Assembly: GCA_030263805.2 (NCBI GenBank)
Contig: CP136010.1
Location: forward strand, 1,627,001-1,691,000
Length of the DNA stretch: 64,000 nt
Source of the DNA: Pseudomonas sp. FeN3W
Lineage (GTDB): Bacteria; Pseudomonadota; Gammaproteobacteria; Pseudomonadales; Pseudomonadaceae
Reading direction: 5' to 3'
Both the position numbers and the translations under genes were made by a program. Below the pieces are notes generated by a model that was given only the letters and a program-made list of their open reading frames with translations, had not been told where the DNA came from and did no database searches. Positions 52,819-60,686 of this stretch are shown piece by piece (the stretch's first letter is position 1; the number at the start of each line of letters is the position of its first letter).

Positions 52819-54948
52819 ATGTTCAGATCCATCCAGACCGCCTTCGCCGCATTGGCCGGCGCCTGCATCCTGGCCGTGATCGCCGCTCTTCTGCTGTACG
52901 CGATGGTTTCCGGCATGCGTAGCCAAGCGTTGGTCGAGCAGCGGACCCGTTCGCTGATCGACGGCATGGTCGAGCAGCGCGTCACCGCCCTCGCCCAAAC
53001 CCAGGTCAGCCGCATTCAGGCACAACTGCAGGCGCCTCTGCAGATCGCCACGAGCCTCGCGCGGGTGCACACGCTTACCGCGCTGACTGGCGACGACGGC
53101 ATGCCGATGGCCAACCTCCGGCGCGAGGAACTGATCAACCTCGCACGCCAGACGCTGATCGAGAATCCCGAGCTGACCAGCACCTATATCGCTTGGGAGC
53201 CCAACGGCGTGGATGCCAACGACCTGATGTATCGCGGCGACGAGCCGGGCATGGTCGACGGTCGCTTCGCCAGCTGGGTATACCGCGACGGCAGCGGCAA
53301 GCTGTTGGTCGACCGCCTCACCGACATCGAAGACACCCGACTGCTGGATACCGGCGTACGTGCCGGCGAGTACTACCTCTGCCCGCGCGAGCAACTCAAA
53401 CCGTGCGTCGGCGATCCCGCCCCCTATGAGATGAATAGCAAAACGTCGCTACTGTCTTCGTTCAACGCGCCGATCATCGTCGACGGCAAATTCCATGGCA
53501 TCGTCGGCGCGGACATCAGTGTCGACTTCATCCAGCAGCTGCTGAGCAATGCCAATGCGCAGCTCTACGACGGTGTTGGGCAGATCGCTCTGATCTCGAA
53601 CAACGGCCGTCTTGCCGCCTACAGCCGCGACACCAGCCTTATCGGCAAACCGGCCGCACAGATACTCGACGCCGACGAGCAGGCACTGGTCAAGCAGTTA
53701 CCGGCCGGTCAGACCCACTATCGAATCGATCAGGCCCGTGGCCGCGTCGCGCTGTTCCTGCCCTTCTCCTTCGCCGGCACCGAGGCCCGTTGGGTGCTGA
53801 TGCTGGAGCTGCCGACGGCCGAGGTGATGAAGGAGCTGAACCAGCTGATGGCCGCCCTCGCCGACGAAAGTCGCAGCAGTCTCGGCACCATGCTGGTCAT
53901 CGGCGTACTGATCGGCCTCGCCGGCCTGCTGGCGATCTGGCTGATCAGCCGCCGCATCACCCGACCGCTGCGCGAGATGGTGGTCATGCTGGACAACATC
54001 GGCCAGGGCGAAGGCGACCTGACCCAGCGCCTGAACATCGACAGTCGCAACGAGCTAGGCCAGATCGCCGCCGGCTTCAACGCCTTCCTCGCGCGCTTGC
54101 AGGGCATGATCGGCGAGGTCGTCGGCTCGGTGCAGAAAGTCAGCGATGCCTCCGAGCACACCGCCGACATCGCCATCCGCACGGACAAGGGCGTACAGAC
54201 CCAGCTGGCGGAAATCGAGCTGGTGGCCACTGCCGTGCACGAAATGACCGCCACCGCCCAGGATGTGGCGCGCAACGCGACCCAGGCCGCCGAAGCCGCC
54301 AACAATGCCGATCGCGCAGCCAATCAGGGCCGGCACATCGTGCAGGACACCGGCTCGACCATCACCGAGCTGGCCGACGAGATCGGTCGCGCCGTCGAGG
54401 TGGTGCAGACGCTGGCCCGCGACAGCGAGAACATCGACGCCATCCTGGTGACCATTCGCAGCATTGCCGAGCAAACCAACCTGCTCGCCCTCAACGCGGC
54501 AATCGAGGCGGCCCGCGCCGGCGAGCAGGGACGCGGCTTCGCCGTCGTGGCCGACGAGGTCCGCAATCTGGCGCAGAAGACGCAGCAGGCGACCGGCGAG
54601 ATCCAGCAGATGATCCAGCAACTGCAGAACGGCACGCGGGACGTGGTGCAGGTAATGGAGCAGAGCCAGAGCCGCACTCAGCGCAGCGTCGAGCAGGCGG
54701 ATGCCGCGGCCGAGGCGCTGCAGGCGATCACTCAGGCGGTCTCGCAGATCAACGACATGAACAATCAGATCGCCAGCGCTGCCGAAGAGCAGAGCGCGGT
54801 GGCCGAAGACATCAACCGCAACGTCACCAACATCGGCCAGGTCGCGCAGGAAGTTGCCGGTGGCGCCGAGGAAGCCAGCCAGGCCAGTGCCGGGCTGACG
54901 CGGCTGGCCGAACAGCAGCGTCGTCTGATCAACCAATTCAGGGTATGA
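52819..54948 (+). CDS. dCache-domain methyl-accepting chemotaxis protein
   Basis: Chemoreceptor of 709 residues from ATG 52819 (TGGAG upstream). N-terminal membrane helix (about 8-32), a periplasmic double-Cache domain (about 35-345; GRFASWVYRDGSGKL, then GVRAGEYYLCPRE and KFHGIVGADISVDFIQQLL), a second membrane helix near 355-378, HAMP (about 380-432), and a signalling domain with EQTNLLALNAAIEAARAGEQ and GRGFAVVADEVRNLAQ. It probably senses a small organic ligand; the amino-acid binding motif of PctA-like receptors is not plain. Confidence 0.94.
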   Translation: MFRSIQTAFAALAGACILAVIAALLLYAMVSGMRSQALVEQRTRSLIDGMVEQRVTALAQTQVSRIQAQLQAPLQIATSLARVHTLTALTGDDGMPMANLRREELINLARQTLIENPELTSTYIAWEPNGVDANDLMYRGDEPGMVDGRFASWVYRDGSGKLLVDRLTDIEDTRLLDTGVRAGEYYLCPREQLKPCVGDPAPYEMNSKTSLLSSFNAPIIVDGKFHGIVGADISVDFIQQLLSNANAQLYDGVGQIALISNNGRLAAYSRDTSLIGKPAAQILDADEQALVKQLPAGQTHYRIDQARGRVALFLPFSFAGTEARWVLMLELPTAEVMKELNQLMAALADESRSSLGTMLVIGVLIGLAGLLAIWLISRRITRPLREMVVMLDNIGQGEGDLTQRLNIDSRNELGQIAAGFNAFLARLQGMIGEVVGSVQKVSDASEHTADIAIRTDKGVQTQLAEIELVATAVHEMTATAQDVARNATQAAEAANNADRAANQGRHIVQDTGSTITELADEIGRAVEVVQTLARDSENIDAILVTIRSIAEQTNLLALNAAIEAARAGEQGRGFAVVADEVRNLAQKTQQATGEIQQMIQQLQNGTRDVVQVMEQSQSRTQRSVEQADAAAEALQAITQAVSQINDMNNQIASAAEEQSAVAEDINRNVTNIGQVAQEVAGGAEEASQASAGLTRLAEQQRRLINQFRV

Positions 54949-54966
54949 CGACATAGGCACGCCGGT

Positions 54967-55584
54967 TCACGCCGGCGTGAGGCACTCCGGTCCGTCGATA
55001 CGCGGGTCATTCACCACGGTCGCCAGCGGGCGTTCACGCAAGGCCGGCTGAGGCTGGACCAGCAGCGCCTGCAGCGCCTCGAGCGGTGTTTCGGGGTCGA
55101 GCCAGGCGGCCTGCCCGGCCTCATCGAGCATCAGTGGCCGACGCAGCGTAGCCGCGGGCAGCGTCACCACGGCGGCGCTCAGGTAGGTATGGCCCTGTAC
55201 CGGATAGGCTTCCCAGAGCGCGGCGAAATAGCCGAGCGAACCTTCGCTGGTCATCCAGTACGGGCGCTTGCGCGCCGAGCCTCGCCATTCGTAGAAGCCG
55301 TTGGCCGGCAGCAACCCGCGGCGCAGGCGAAATGCTTCGCGGAACATGGGCTGCTCGCTGATGGTTTCCGCCCGGGCTTGGGCAGGGGTGCGCGTCAGAT
55401 CGGTAAGCCAGGCCGGAGTCAGCCCCCAGCGCACGCGGCTGAGCTGCAACTGCGCATCGACCTGGCGCAACAGCAGCACCGAAGCGCCAGGCGCGAGGCT
55501 CCAGTGCGGTTGCTGATCGGAGGGAAAGCCGGGCAAGGCAGCGAAGTCCTGGCTCCAGCGGAAAAGGGCATAGCGACCGCACAT
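54967..55584 (-). CDS. SRAP (YedK/HMCES) family protein with altered active site
   Basis: Protein of 205 residues with the family start MCGRYALFRW (catalytic Cys2) and LLPANGFYEW (Glu equal to E105 of YedK). SRAP proteins form a thiazolidine crosslink with abasic sites in single-stranded DNA. Two key residues look different: the N in the YedK NARxET motif is Q here (QARAETI) and the loop carrying His160 (HDRRPLVL in YedK) reads TLRRPLML with a shortened approach, so the His is missing. It may be a diverged paralogue. Confidence 0.85.
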   Translation of the reverse strand: MCGRYALFRWSQDFAALPGFPSDQQPHWSLAPGASVLLLRQVDAQLQLSRVRWGLTPAWLTDLTRTPAQARAETISEQPMFREAFRLRRGLLPANGFYEWRGSARKRPYWMTSEGSLGYFAALWEAYPVQGHTYLSAAVVTLPAATLRRPLMLDEAGQAAWLDPETPLEALQALLVQPQPALRERPLATVVNDPRIDGPECLTPA

Positions 55585-55595
55585 AAAAAGACTCG

Positions 55596-55859
55596 TCAGC
55601 AGATCAGTTCGCCGGGGTAACTCTCCGGTTCATCGCCCGGCAACGGCTCGGCGCCATTGTACGCAGCGATCAGCTGACGCGCCCGCTCGGCATCCTCATC
55701 CGCGACCATCAGCCCGAGCAGCCCGGCCGCCGGCAGTTCGCCCATGGCGCCGATCAGATGACTGCCCGCCAGGAATGCCTCTATGCCTTCGGCAATCAAC
55801 ATGCCGCTTAGCATCTCCGCCTCCAGCAGATCGCGCGGCTCGTAGATACGCCGCATCAT
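55596..55859 (-). CDS. DUF2007 putative signal-transducing protein
   Basis: Protein of 87 residues with the DUF2007 pattern MRRIYEPRDLLEAEMLSGMLIAEGI near the start and LMVADEDAERARQLIAAYN. The ATG overlaps the stop of the upstream CPXCG gene, so the two are translated together. The fold is an ACT- or PII-like ferredoxin type; function unknown. Confidence 0.9.
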   Translation of the reverse strand: MMRRIYEPRDLLEAEMLSGMLIAEGIEAFLAGSHLIGAMGELPAAGLLGLMVADEDAERARQLIAAYNGAEPLPGDEPESYPGELIC

Positions 55860-56038
55860 TCATCCTCCCCACGGGTTTCCAGCTGCCACTGCTCGCCGTC
55901 CGTACGCAGATCGAAGACAATCGGCCGGCAACACACGGCGCAGTCCTCGATGTACTGCTGATCGCCCGCGCTGAGATCGAGGACGGCCTCTACCGGCTCG
56001 CCGCAATAAGGGCAATGAAAGAGCTGTGTTTCCAGCAT
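55856..56038 (-). CDS. CPXCG-motif zinc ribbon small protein
   Basis: Protein of 60 residues with two Cys pairs: CPYCGEPVE near residue 9 and CAVCCRPI near residue 33, forming a likely zinc site. The family is a short cysteine-rich protein of unknown function often followed by DUF2007, as here. Confidence 0.92.
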   Translation of the reverse strand: MLETQLFHCPYCGEPVEAVLDLSAGDQQYIEDCAVCCRPIVFDLRTDGEQWQLETRGEDE

Positions 56039-56061
56039 CGGTCCTCCGCGTGACTTGTCGC

Positions 56062-56103
56062 TATAATCGCCGTCTTTAAAGGTCGCTGATTCGAACCTTT
56101 AAG
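56062..56103 (+). promoter_or_regulatory. -10 box and leader hairpin upstream of an acyltransferase gene
   Basis: TATAAT (56062-56067) is a perfect -10 match. A few bases later TTAAAGGT (56076-56083) pairs with ACCTTTAA (56095-56102). The -35 is not clear. The leader to the ATG at 56278 is about 200 nt and holds further short stems. Confidence 0.5.
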
Positions 56104-56277
56104 AAGACCGACTCGGTGTGCCCCGCAATTGGGCACCCTGGGCCGCAAGCAGGGTTTCACAGGCATGCGGCGAAACGGCCGTTTACTCGATGAGTATGAG
56201 CCAGCCGGCTCCGGTCCGTTCCGCGATTTGCCTGCCCATCCGTTGCAGGCCCGTTCCTCGTTTCCTTTACAGAGAGC

Positions 56278-57444
56278 ATGATGGACGAATTCGAAGCCAT
56301 CCGACCCTACGCCGACGCCGAAGTACCGCTGGTCATGGCGCGCCTGTTCGCCGATCGCGAGTTTCTCGACATTCTGGCGCACTTCCGTTTCCCGCGGCTG
56401 GCCGACAGCATGGGCTGGCTGATCAAGCCGGTCATCTCGCGACGGTTGCGCAAACAGTTCGCCAGTATCCGCACGGTGGATGCACTGCAGCACAAGATCG
56501 AAGCCTACATCGACCGCACCATCGAACGCGCTACCGACGGCGTGACCTTTTCCGGGCTCGAGCAGCTTCAGCAGGGCCGAGCCTATCTGTTCCTGGCCAA
56601 CCACCGCGACATCGTCATGGACCCTGCGTTCGTCAACTATGCGGTCTATCAGGCCGGCATCCGCACTCCGCGTATCGCCATCGGCGACAACCTGCTGCAG
56701 CGCCCCTTCGTCAGCGACCTGATGCGCCTGAACAAGAGCTTCATCGTGCGCCGCTCGATCACTGGCCGCCGCGAGAAGCTGGCCGCCTACCAGGTGCTTT
56801 CGGCATACATCAACCACTCGATCCGCAACGACGGCGAGTCCGTCTGGATCGCTCAGGCCGAAGGGCGCGCCAAGGACGGTGACGACCGCACCGACTCGGC
56901 CATCCTCAAGATGCTGCACATGAGCCGCAAGGACGAAGCCTTCGCGGACGCACTGGCGGCACTGCGCCCGGTGCCGGTGGCGATCAGCTACGAATACGAC
57001 CCCTGCGATCAGGCCAAGGCCCGCGAGCTGTACATCCGCGCCACCACCGGCACCTATACCAAGGCGCCGGGCGAGGACGACGCGAGCATTGCCCTGGGCA
57101 TCACCGGCTACAAGGGGCGCGTGCACATCGCCTTCGGCACGCCCATGGAGAGCGCACCCGAAGATGCCAAGCAGATGGCCCTGGCGCTGGATCGGCAGAT
57201 TCTCGGCAGCTACCGGCTGTTCCCGGTGCACTATCTCGCGTACCGCCTCTGGGACGACCGTGATCCGGATATCCAGGTACCCAGTGCCGCCGAACTGTTC
57301 AGTCGCGAGGAAGTGGAGCGCGCCGAAGCCGAATGGAGCAAGCGCCTGGCCGCCTGCCCGAGCGTGCAGCAGCCCTATCTGATTCAGCAGTACGCCATGC
57401 CGGTGCGCAATCAGTACCGGCTCAATGCCGGCTTGGAACCCTGA
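56278..57444 (+). CDS. PlsB/PlsC-like glycerophospholipid acyltransferase
   Basis: Protein of 388 residues with the acyltransferase motif LANHRDIVMDPAF (NHxxxxD) near residue 106 and an AQAEGRAKDGDDRTD block near 195 in the place of FPEGTRS. No strong membrane helix is seen. It resembles a pseudomonad family annotated as 1-acyl-sn-glycerol-3-phosphate or glycerol acyltransferase. The first two codons are both ATG. Confidence 0.85.
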   Translation: MMDEFEAIRPYADAEVPLVMARLFADREFLDILAHFRFPRLADSMGWLIKPVISRRLRKQFASIRTVDALQHKIEAYIDRTIERATDGVTFSGLEQLQQGRAYLFLANHRDIVMDPAFVNYAVYQAGIRTPRIAIGDNLLQRPFVSDLMRLNKSFIVRRSITGRREKLAAYQVLSAYINHSIRNDGESVWIAQAEGRAKDGDDRTDSAILKMLHMSRKDEAFADALAALRPVPVAISYEYDPCDQAKARELYIRATTGTYTKAPGEDDASIALGITGYKGRVHIAFGTPMESAPEDAKQMALALDRQILGSYRLFPVHYLAYRLWDDRDPDIQVPSAAELFSREEVERAEAEWSKRLAACPSVQQPYLIQQYAMPVRNQYRLNAGLEP

Positions 57445-57451
57445 ATCCAAA

Positions 57452-57478
57452 GGCCCGCAGTAGATGGTACTGCGGGCC
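57452..57478. terminator. Hairpin after the acyltransferase gene
   Basis: GGCCCGCAGTA (57452-57462) and TACTGCGGGCC (57468-57478), perfect 11-bp stem with a 5-nt loop between convergent genes. Confidence 0.75.
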
Positions 57479-57500
57479 CTTCAGTGAACCGATAACGCGT

Positions 57501-57770
57501 TCAGAGCAGCCGTGAGGCCATCGACAGCCCCAGGCCGAGCAGCAGCCCAGCCCCACCTACCCTGTTGAACAGCTGATTGACGCGCTGTGTCGAGCCATCG
57601 CTCGACGCAGTTTCCAGCGTGGAAGCGGCCAGTGGTCGCCGCAGGGCACGTGTCTCTCGCCACTGCGTCGCCAGTAGCAACCAGCCGCCGCACAGCGCAC
57701 ACAGCAGCGCCAGCCCGTTGAGTAGCAATGCGGGGGCGATCACCAGCCCCGACTGCGCATGTAACACCAT
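57501..57770 (-). CDS. Small two-helix membrane protein of unknown function
   Basis: Protein of 89 residues from ATG 57770 (AAGGA 8 nt upstream); a GTG 27 nt further upstream lacks a ribosome site. Two hydrophobic segments are seen: APALLLNGLALLCALCGGWLLL near residue 12-33 and GGAGLLLGLGLSMASRLL at the C-terminus, with a charged linker between. I do not recognise the family. Confidence 0.65.
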   Translation of the reverse strand: MVLHAQSGLVIAPALLLNGLALLCALCGGWLLLATQWRETRALRRPLAASTLETASSDGSTQRVNQLFNRVGGAGLLLGLGLSMASRLL

Positions 57771-58151
57771 CCAGATTTTTCCTTTCTTCGAAGTCACCCA
57801 GGCAGCCGAGCAGTGTATCCAGACGCCAGCCTGGATTCCGAATTTCCCGACGGAGCGGTCTCAACCCCGCACCATTATCAGGCCAAGTTATGACGCGCCC
57901 TTCACCGGTCGGCCTTGACTAAAGGTCGTGCGCGCCGTCACCCTCGGCATACCTCGAAACGGCGAAATAGAGCCTGTGCGGGGGCGGCAGCCAAACGCGA
58001 TAACGGTCGGCGGACAAGCATTCCCTGCTCCATCGAGCGGTTATCCGTAACCCCAGGCGCTGCAGGCACAGCTCTTCAGGCCGTATCACATGGCGTCGGT
58101 TGCATCGAGCGTCACGGGGAATCAGCTATTCAGAAATGACAGGACGAGATA
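57771..58151. other. Intergenic region, no gene seen
   Basis: 381 bp of divergent upstream region. It contains TTGACT at 57915 and the small hairpin GGTTATCCGTAACC near 58040. Open frames here are Arg-rich and look non-coding. It should hold the promoter of the DUF1329 gene. Confidence 0.5.
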
Positions 58152-59513
58152 ATGAAAATAACAATGTTCACAACCGGAGCGCTCACGCTTTCACTGCTGG
58201 CCAGTAACGTCATGGCTGCGGTGTCCGAAACCGAGGCGGCGCGCCTCGGCAACGAACTGACGCCGATCGGCGCGCAGAAGTCCGGCAACGCTGCAGGCAC
58301 CATTCCGGCCTGGACCGGCGGACTGGCTCAGGACGCTGCGGCGGTGACGCCAGACGGTTTCGTCGGTGACCCTTACGCCAGCGACAAGCCGAAGTTCACC
58401 ATCACGGCGCAGAACTACGAGCAGTACAAGGACAACCTGACGCCTGGGCAGATCGCCATGCTCAAGCGCTATCCGGACAGCTACCGCCTGCCGGTCTACG
58501 AGACACGCCGCAGCGCAGCCATGCCGCAGCATGTCTATGACGCCGCCGCGCGCAATGCCACGCAGACCAACATGGTCCGCGGCGGCAACGGCTTGGAAAA
58601 CTTCGAGAAAGCCGTCGCTTTCCCGATTCCCAAGGACGGCCTGGAAGTCATCTGGAACCACATCACTCGCTACCGCGGCGGCTCGGCGCGGCGCGTCGTC
58701 GCCCAGGCCACGCCACAGGTGAACGGCAATTTCAGCCTGGTGAAGTTCGTCGACGAGGTGGTCTACACCGACACCCTGACCGACTACAAACCCGAGAAGC
58801 ACGGCAACGTGCTGTTCTACTTCAAGCAGCAGGTCACCGAGCCGTCCCGCCTGGCCGGCAACGTGTTGCTGGTACACGAGACCCTGGACCAGGTGAAGGA
58901 ACCGCGCATGGCGTGGATCTACAACGCCGGCCAGCGCCGCGTACGTCGCGCCCCGCAGGTCGCCTACGACGGCCCGGGCACTGCAGCCGACGGCCTGCGC
59001 ACCTCCGACAACCTGGACATGTTCAACGGTGCGCCGGACCGCTACGACTGGAAGCTGATCGGCAAGAAGGAGGTGTACATCCCCTACAACTCCTATCGCC
59101 TGGACTCGCCCGAGCTCAAGTACGAAGACATCGTCAAGGCCGGTCATATCAATCAGGACCTGACCCGTTACGAGCTGCACCGCGTATGGGAAGTGGAAGC
59201 CACGCTGAAGTCGGGCGAGCGCCACATCTATGCCAAGCGCCACTTCTTCATCGATGAGGACACCTGGCAGGCTGCGGTGATCGACCATTACGACGGCCGC
59301 AACCAGCTGTGGCGTGTGGCCGAGGCGCACAGCCTGCACTTCTACAACGTGCAGGTTCCGCTGTACTCGATGGAGACCCTGTACGACCTGATCTCCGGTC
59401 GTTACCTGGTCATGGGTATGAAGAACGAAGAGAAGAACCCCTACACCTACAACTACAAGGCCAACTCCAACCAGTACACCCCGGCTGCCCTACGCAACTC
59501 CGGCGTTCGCTGA
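58152..59513 (+). CDS. DUF1329 outer-membrane lipoprotein-sorting-like protein
   Basis: Protein of 453 residues with a signal peptide (residues 1-22, cut near VMA-AVS). The mature part starts AARLGNELTPIGAQKSGNAAG, then TIPAWTGGL, and has the DUF1329 blocks KFTITAQNYEQYKDNLTPGQ, YPDSYRLPVYETRRSA and VRRAPQVAYDGPGTAADGLR. Family members are secreted and linked by structure to lipoprotein-carrier folds. AGGACGAG precedes ATG. Confidence 0.92.
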   Translation: MKITMFTTGALTLSLLASNVMAAVSETEAARLGNELTPIGAQKSGNAAGTIPAWTGGLAQDAAAVTPDGFVGDPYASDKPKFTITAQNYEQYKDNLTPGQIAMLKRYPDSYRLPVYETRRSAAMPQHVYDAAARNATQTNMVRGGNGLENFEKAVAFPIPKDGLEVIWNHITRYRGGSARRVVAQATPQVNGNFSLVKFVDEVVYTDTLTDYKPEKHGNVLFYFKQQVTEPSRLAGNVLLVHETLDQVKEPRMAWIYNAGQRRVRRAPQVAYDGPGTAADGLRTSDNLDMFNGAPDRYDWKLIGKKEVYIPYNSYRLDSPELKYEDIVKAGHINQDLTRYELHRVWEVEATLKSGERHIYAKRHFFIDEDTWQAAVIDHYDGRNQLWRVAEAHSLHFYNVQVPLYSMETLYDLISGRYLVMGMKNEEKNPYTYNYKANSNQYTPAALRNSGVR

Positions 59514-59581
59514 CTCGACTGGCTGCACTCGACGACCCGCTGCTCGCGGGGCGTCTCCGTTTCCGCACACTGAAAACGAAA

Positions 59582-59613
59582 AAACCCTGCCAGGCTGGGC
59601 CATGGCAGGGTTT
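59582..59613. terminator. Bidirectional terminator between DUF1329 and yajG-like genes
   Basis: AAACCCTGCCA (59582-59592) with TGGCAGGGTTT (59603-59613), 11-bp stem. T-rich on both strands. Confidence 0.9.
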
Positions 59614-59654
59614 CGGACCGGCAGTACCGGCGATTCGTACGTGCCGCTGTCGAC

Positions 59655-60239
59655 TTACTCGGCCAGCAGACGACCGATGTTGTCGTCGCGGAAGACGCGG
59701 GTCAGCGCATCGCTCAACACATCGGTGACCAGCTTGGTGTTGGTCTGCTCGTTCGGCGCCATGCCGAAACGTTGGTTCAGCGAGGCACCATAGCGGCCGT
59801 TGTAACGCTTACCGGAGTTCTGCACTTCGATCTTCAGCGTCGCGCCAATATTGGCCTCGGTCACGTACAGGCCTTCTTTCGGCGACTGGTACTTCAGCTC
59901 CGCGAGGGTCAGGGTCAACTGCGGCGCGTTGTAGGCGTTGGGCGACGGGGTGAAGCCGAGCAGGCGCACCGCCGCTTCCGTCTGGGCCTGCAGTTTGGGC
60001 ACGACCTTGGCGCTTGGCACGATCACCGCGCTGGTTTCCGGATAAAGGCCGCCGCGGGTGCCCAGGGTCGGCGAGGGACGCGCATCGACCACACGCACGA
60101 CGACCGGCTGGCCCTGGCCGACGGGATTGATGGTGCCGTTGAGTTTGGGGTTCGGATCGAGTTGCTGGGGGCTGTGGGCGCAGCCTACGAGACTCAGTCC
60201 AAGAACGGTGACAAAACCGAACAACAGGCGTTGCAGCAT
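59655..60239 (-). CDS. yajG: YajG-family lipoprotein
   Basis: Lipoprotein of 194 residues with lipobox LGLSLVGC (Cys near residue 20), then a beta-rich domain: VVVRVVDARPSPTLGTRGGLYPETS and SAKVVPKLQAQTEAAVRLLGF, ending in TKLVTDVLSDALTRVFRDDNI. This is the YajG pattern. Function unknown, outer-membrane location likely. GGAG lies 9 nt before ATG. Confidence 0.9.
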   Translation of the reverse strand: MLQRLLFGFVTVLGLSLVGCAHSPQQLDPNPKLNGTINPVGQGQPVVVRVVDARPSPTLGTRGGLYPETSAVIVPSAKVVPKLQAQTEAAVRLLGFTPSPNAYNAPQLTLTLAELKYQSPKEGLYVTEANIGATLKIEVQNSGKRYNGRYGASLNQRFGMAPNEQTNTKLVTDVLSDALTRVFRDDNIGRLLAE

Positions 60240-60406
60240 GCTGTTTTCTCCAGGTTAGGGGCGACGAGTGCGGCGCAGTATACCCAGCGGTACGACGCGC
60301 CGACAGTGATGCGATTCAGACCGATGGCCGAGCTGCACCGTTCATTTCACGCGGCTGTCACAGAGCCCTGCGATAAGAGAGCATCTCTTCGCCATGAGTG
60401 AAAACC

Positions 60407-60598
60407 ATGCGCCAGATTCTTTCGCTGCTGCGCCGCCGCAAGCCTCGTCATTTCGCCCTGCTCGACGAACAGGGCCGCTGTCGCATGCTGCTGAGCAGCG
60501 CCTGCCGGCCCGACGGTGCCAACTGGGTGGAGGTCGAGGAAGCGCGTCTGAGCTGGATCGGCCGGCGCCTTCCCACGAACTGCGGACGTGCGGCCTGA
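60407..60598 (+). CDS. Small hypothetical protein
   Basis: Protein of 63 residues, basic at the N-terminus (RRRKPRHFALLDEQGRCRMLL) with a short beta-like second half ending SWIGRRLPTNCG. The pattern RHFALLDEQGRCR recalls small pseudomonad proteins of unknown function. GTG 60398 is an alternative start; neither has a strong ribosome site. A good terminator follows 32 nt later, which supports a real transcript. Confidence 0.6.
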   Translation: MRQILSLLRRRKPRHFALLDEQGRCRMLLSSACRPDGANWVEVEEARLSWIGRRLPTNCGRAA

Positions 60599-60630
60599 AC
60601 GGCAAGAGGCGCTTTGTTCAGGGCACGAAA

Positions 60631-60658
60631 AAAGCCCCGTAGGTTGATACGGGGCTTT
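60631..60658. terminator. Bidirectional terminator between the small gene and mqo
   Basis: AAAGCCCCGTA (60631-60641) and TACGGGGCTTT (60648-60658), perfect 11-bp stem with loop GGTTGA and A/T tracts on each side. Confidence 0.92.
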
Positions 60659-60686
60659 CTCGTTCGAGCCGGAACTGGCCTGTCGG

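Noticed and set aside
56083..56101. GGTTCGAATC on the minus strand, like a tRNA T-arm
   Set aside because: No acceptor, anticodon or D-arm is found around it; it is part of a short inverted repeat in the acyltransferase leader.
57915..58139. Possible 74-residue gene before the DUF1329 gene
   Set aside because: Arg-rich, no ribosome site, no recognisable pattern, and it lies in the expected promoter region.
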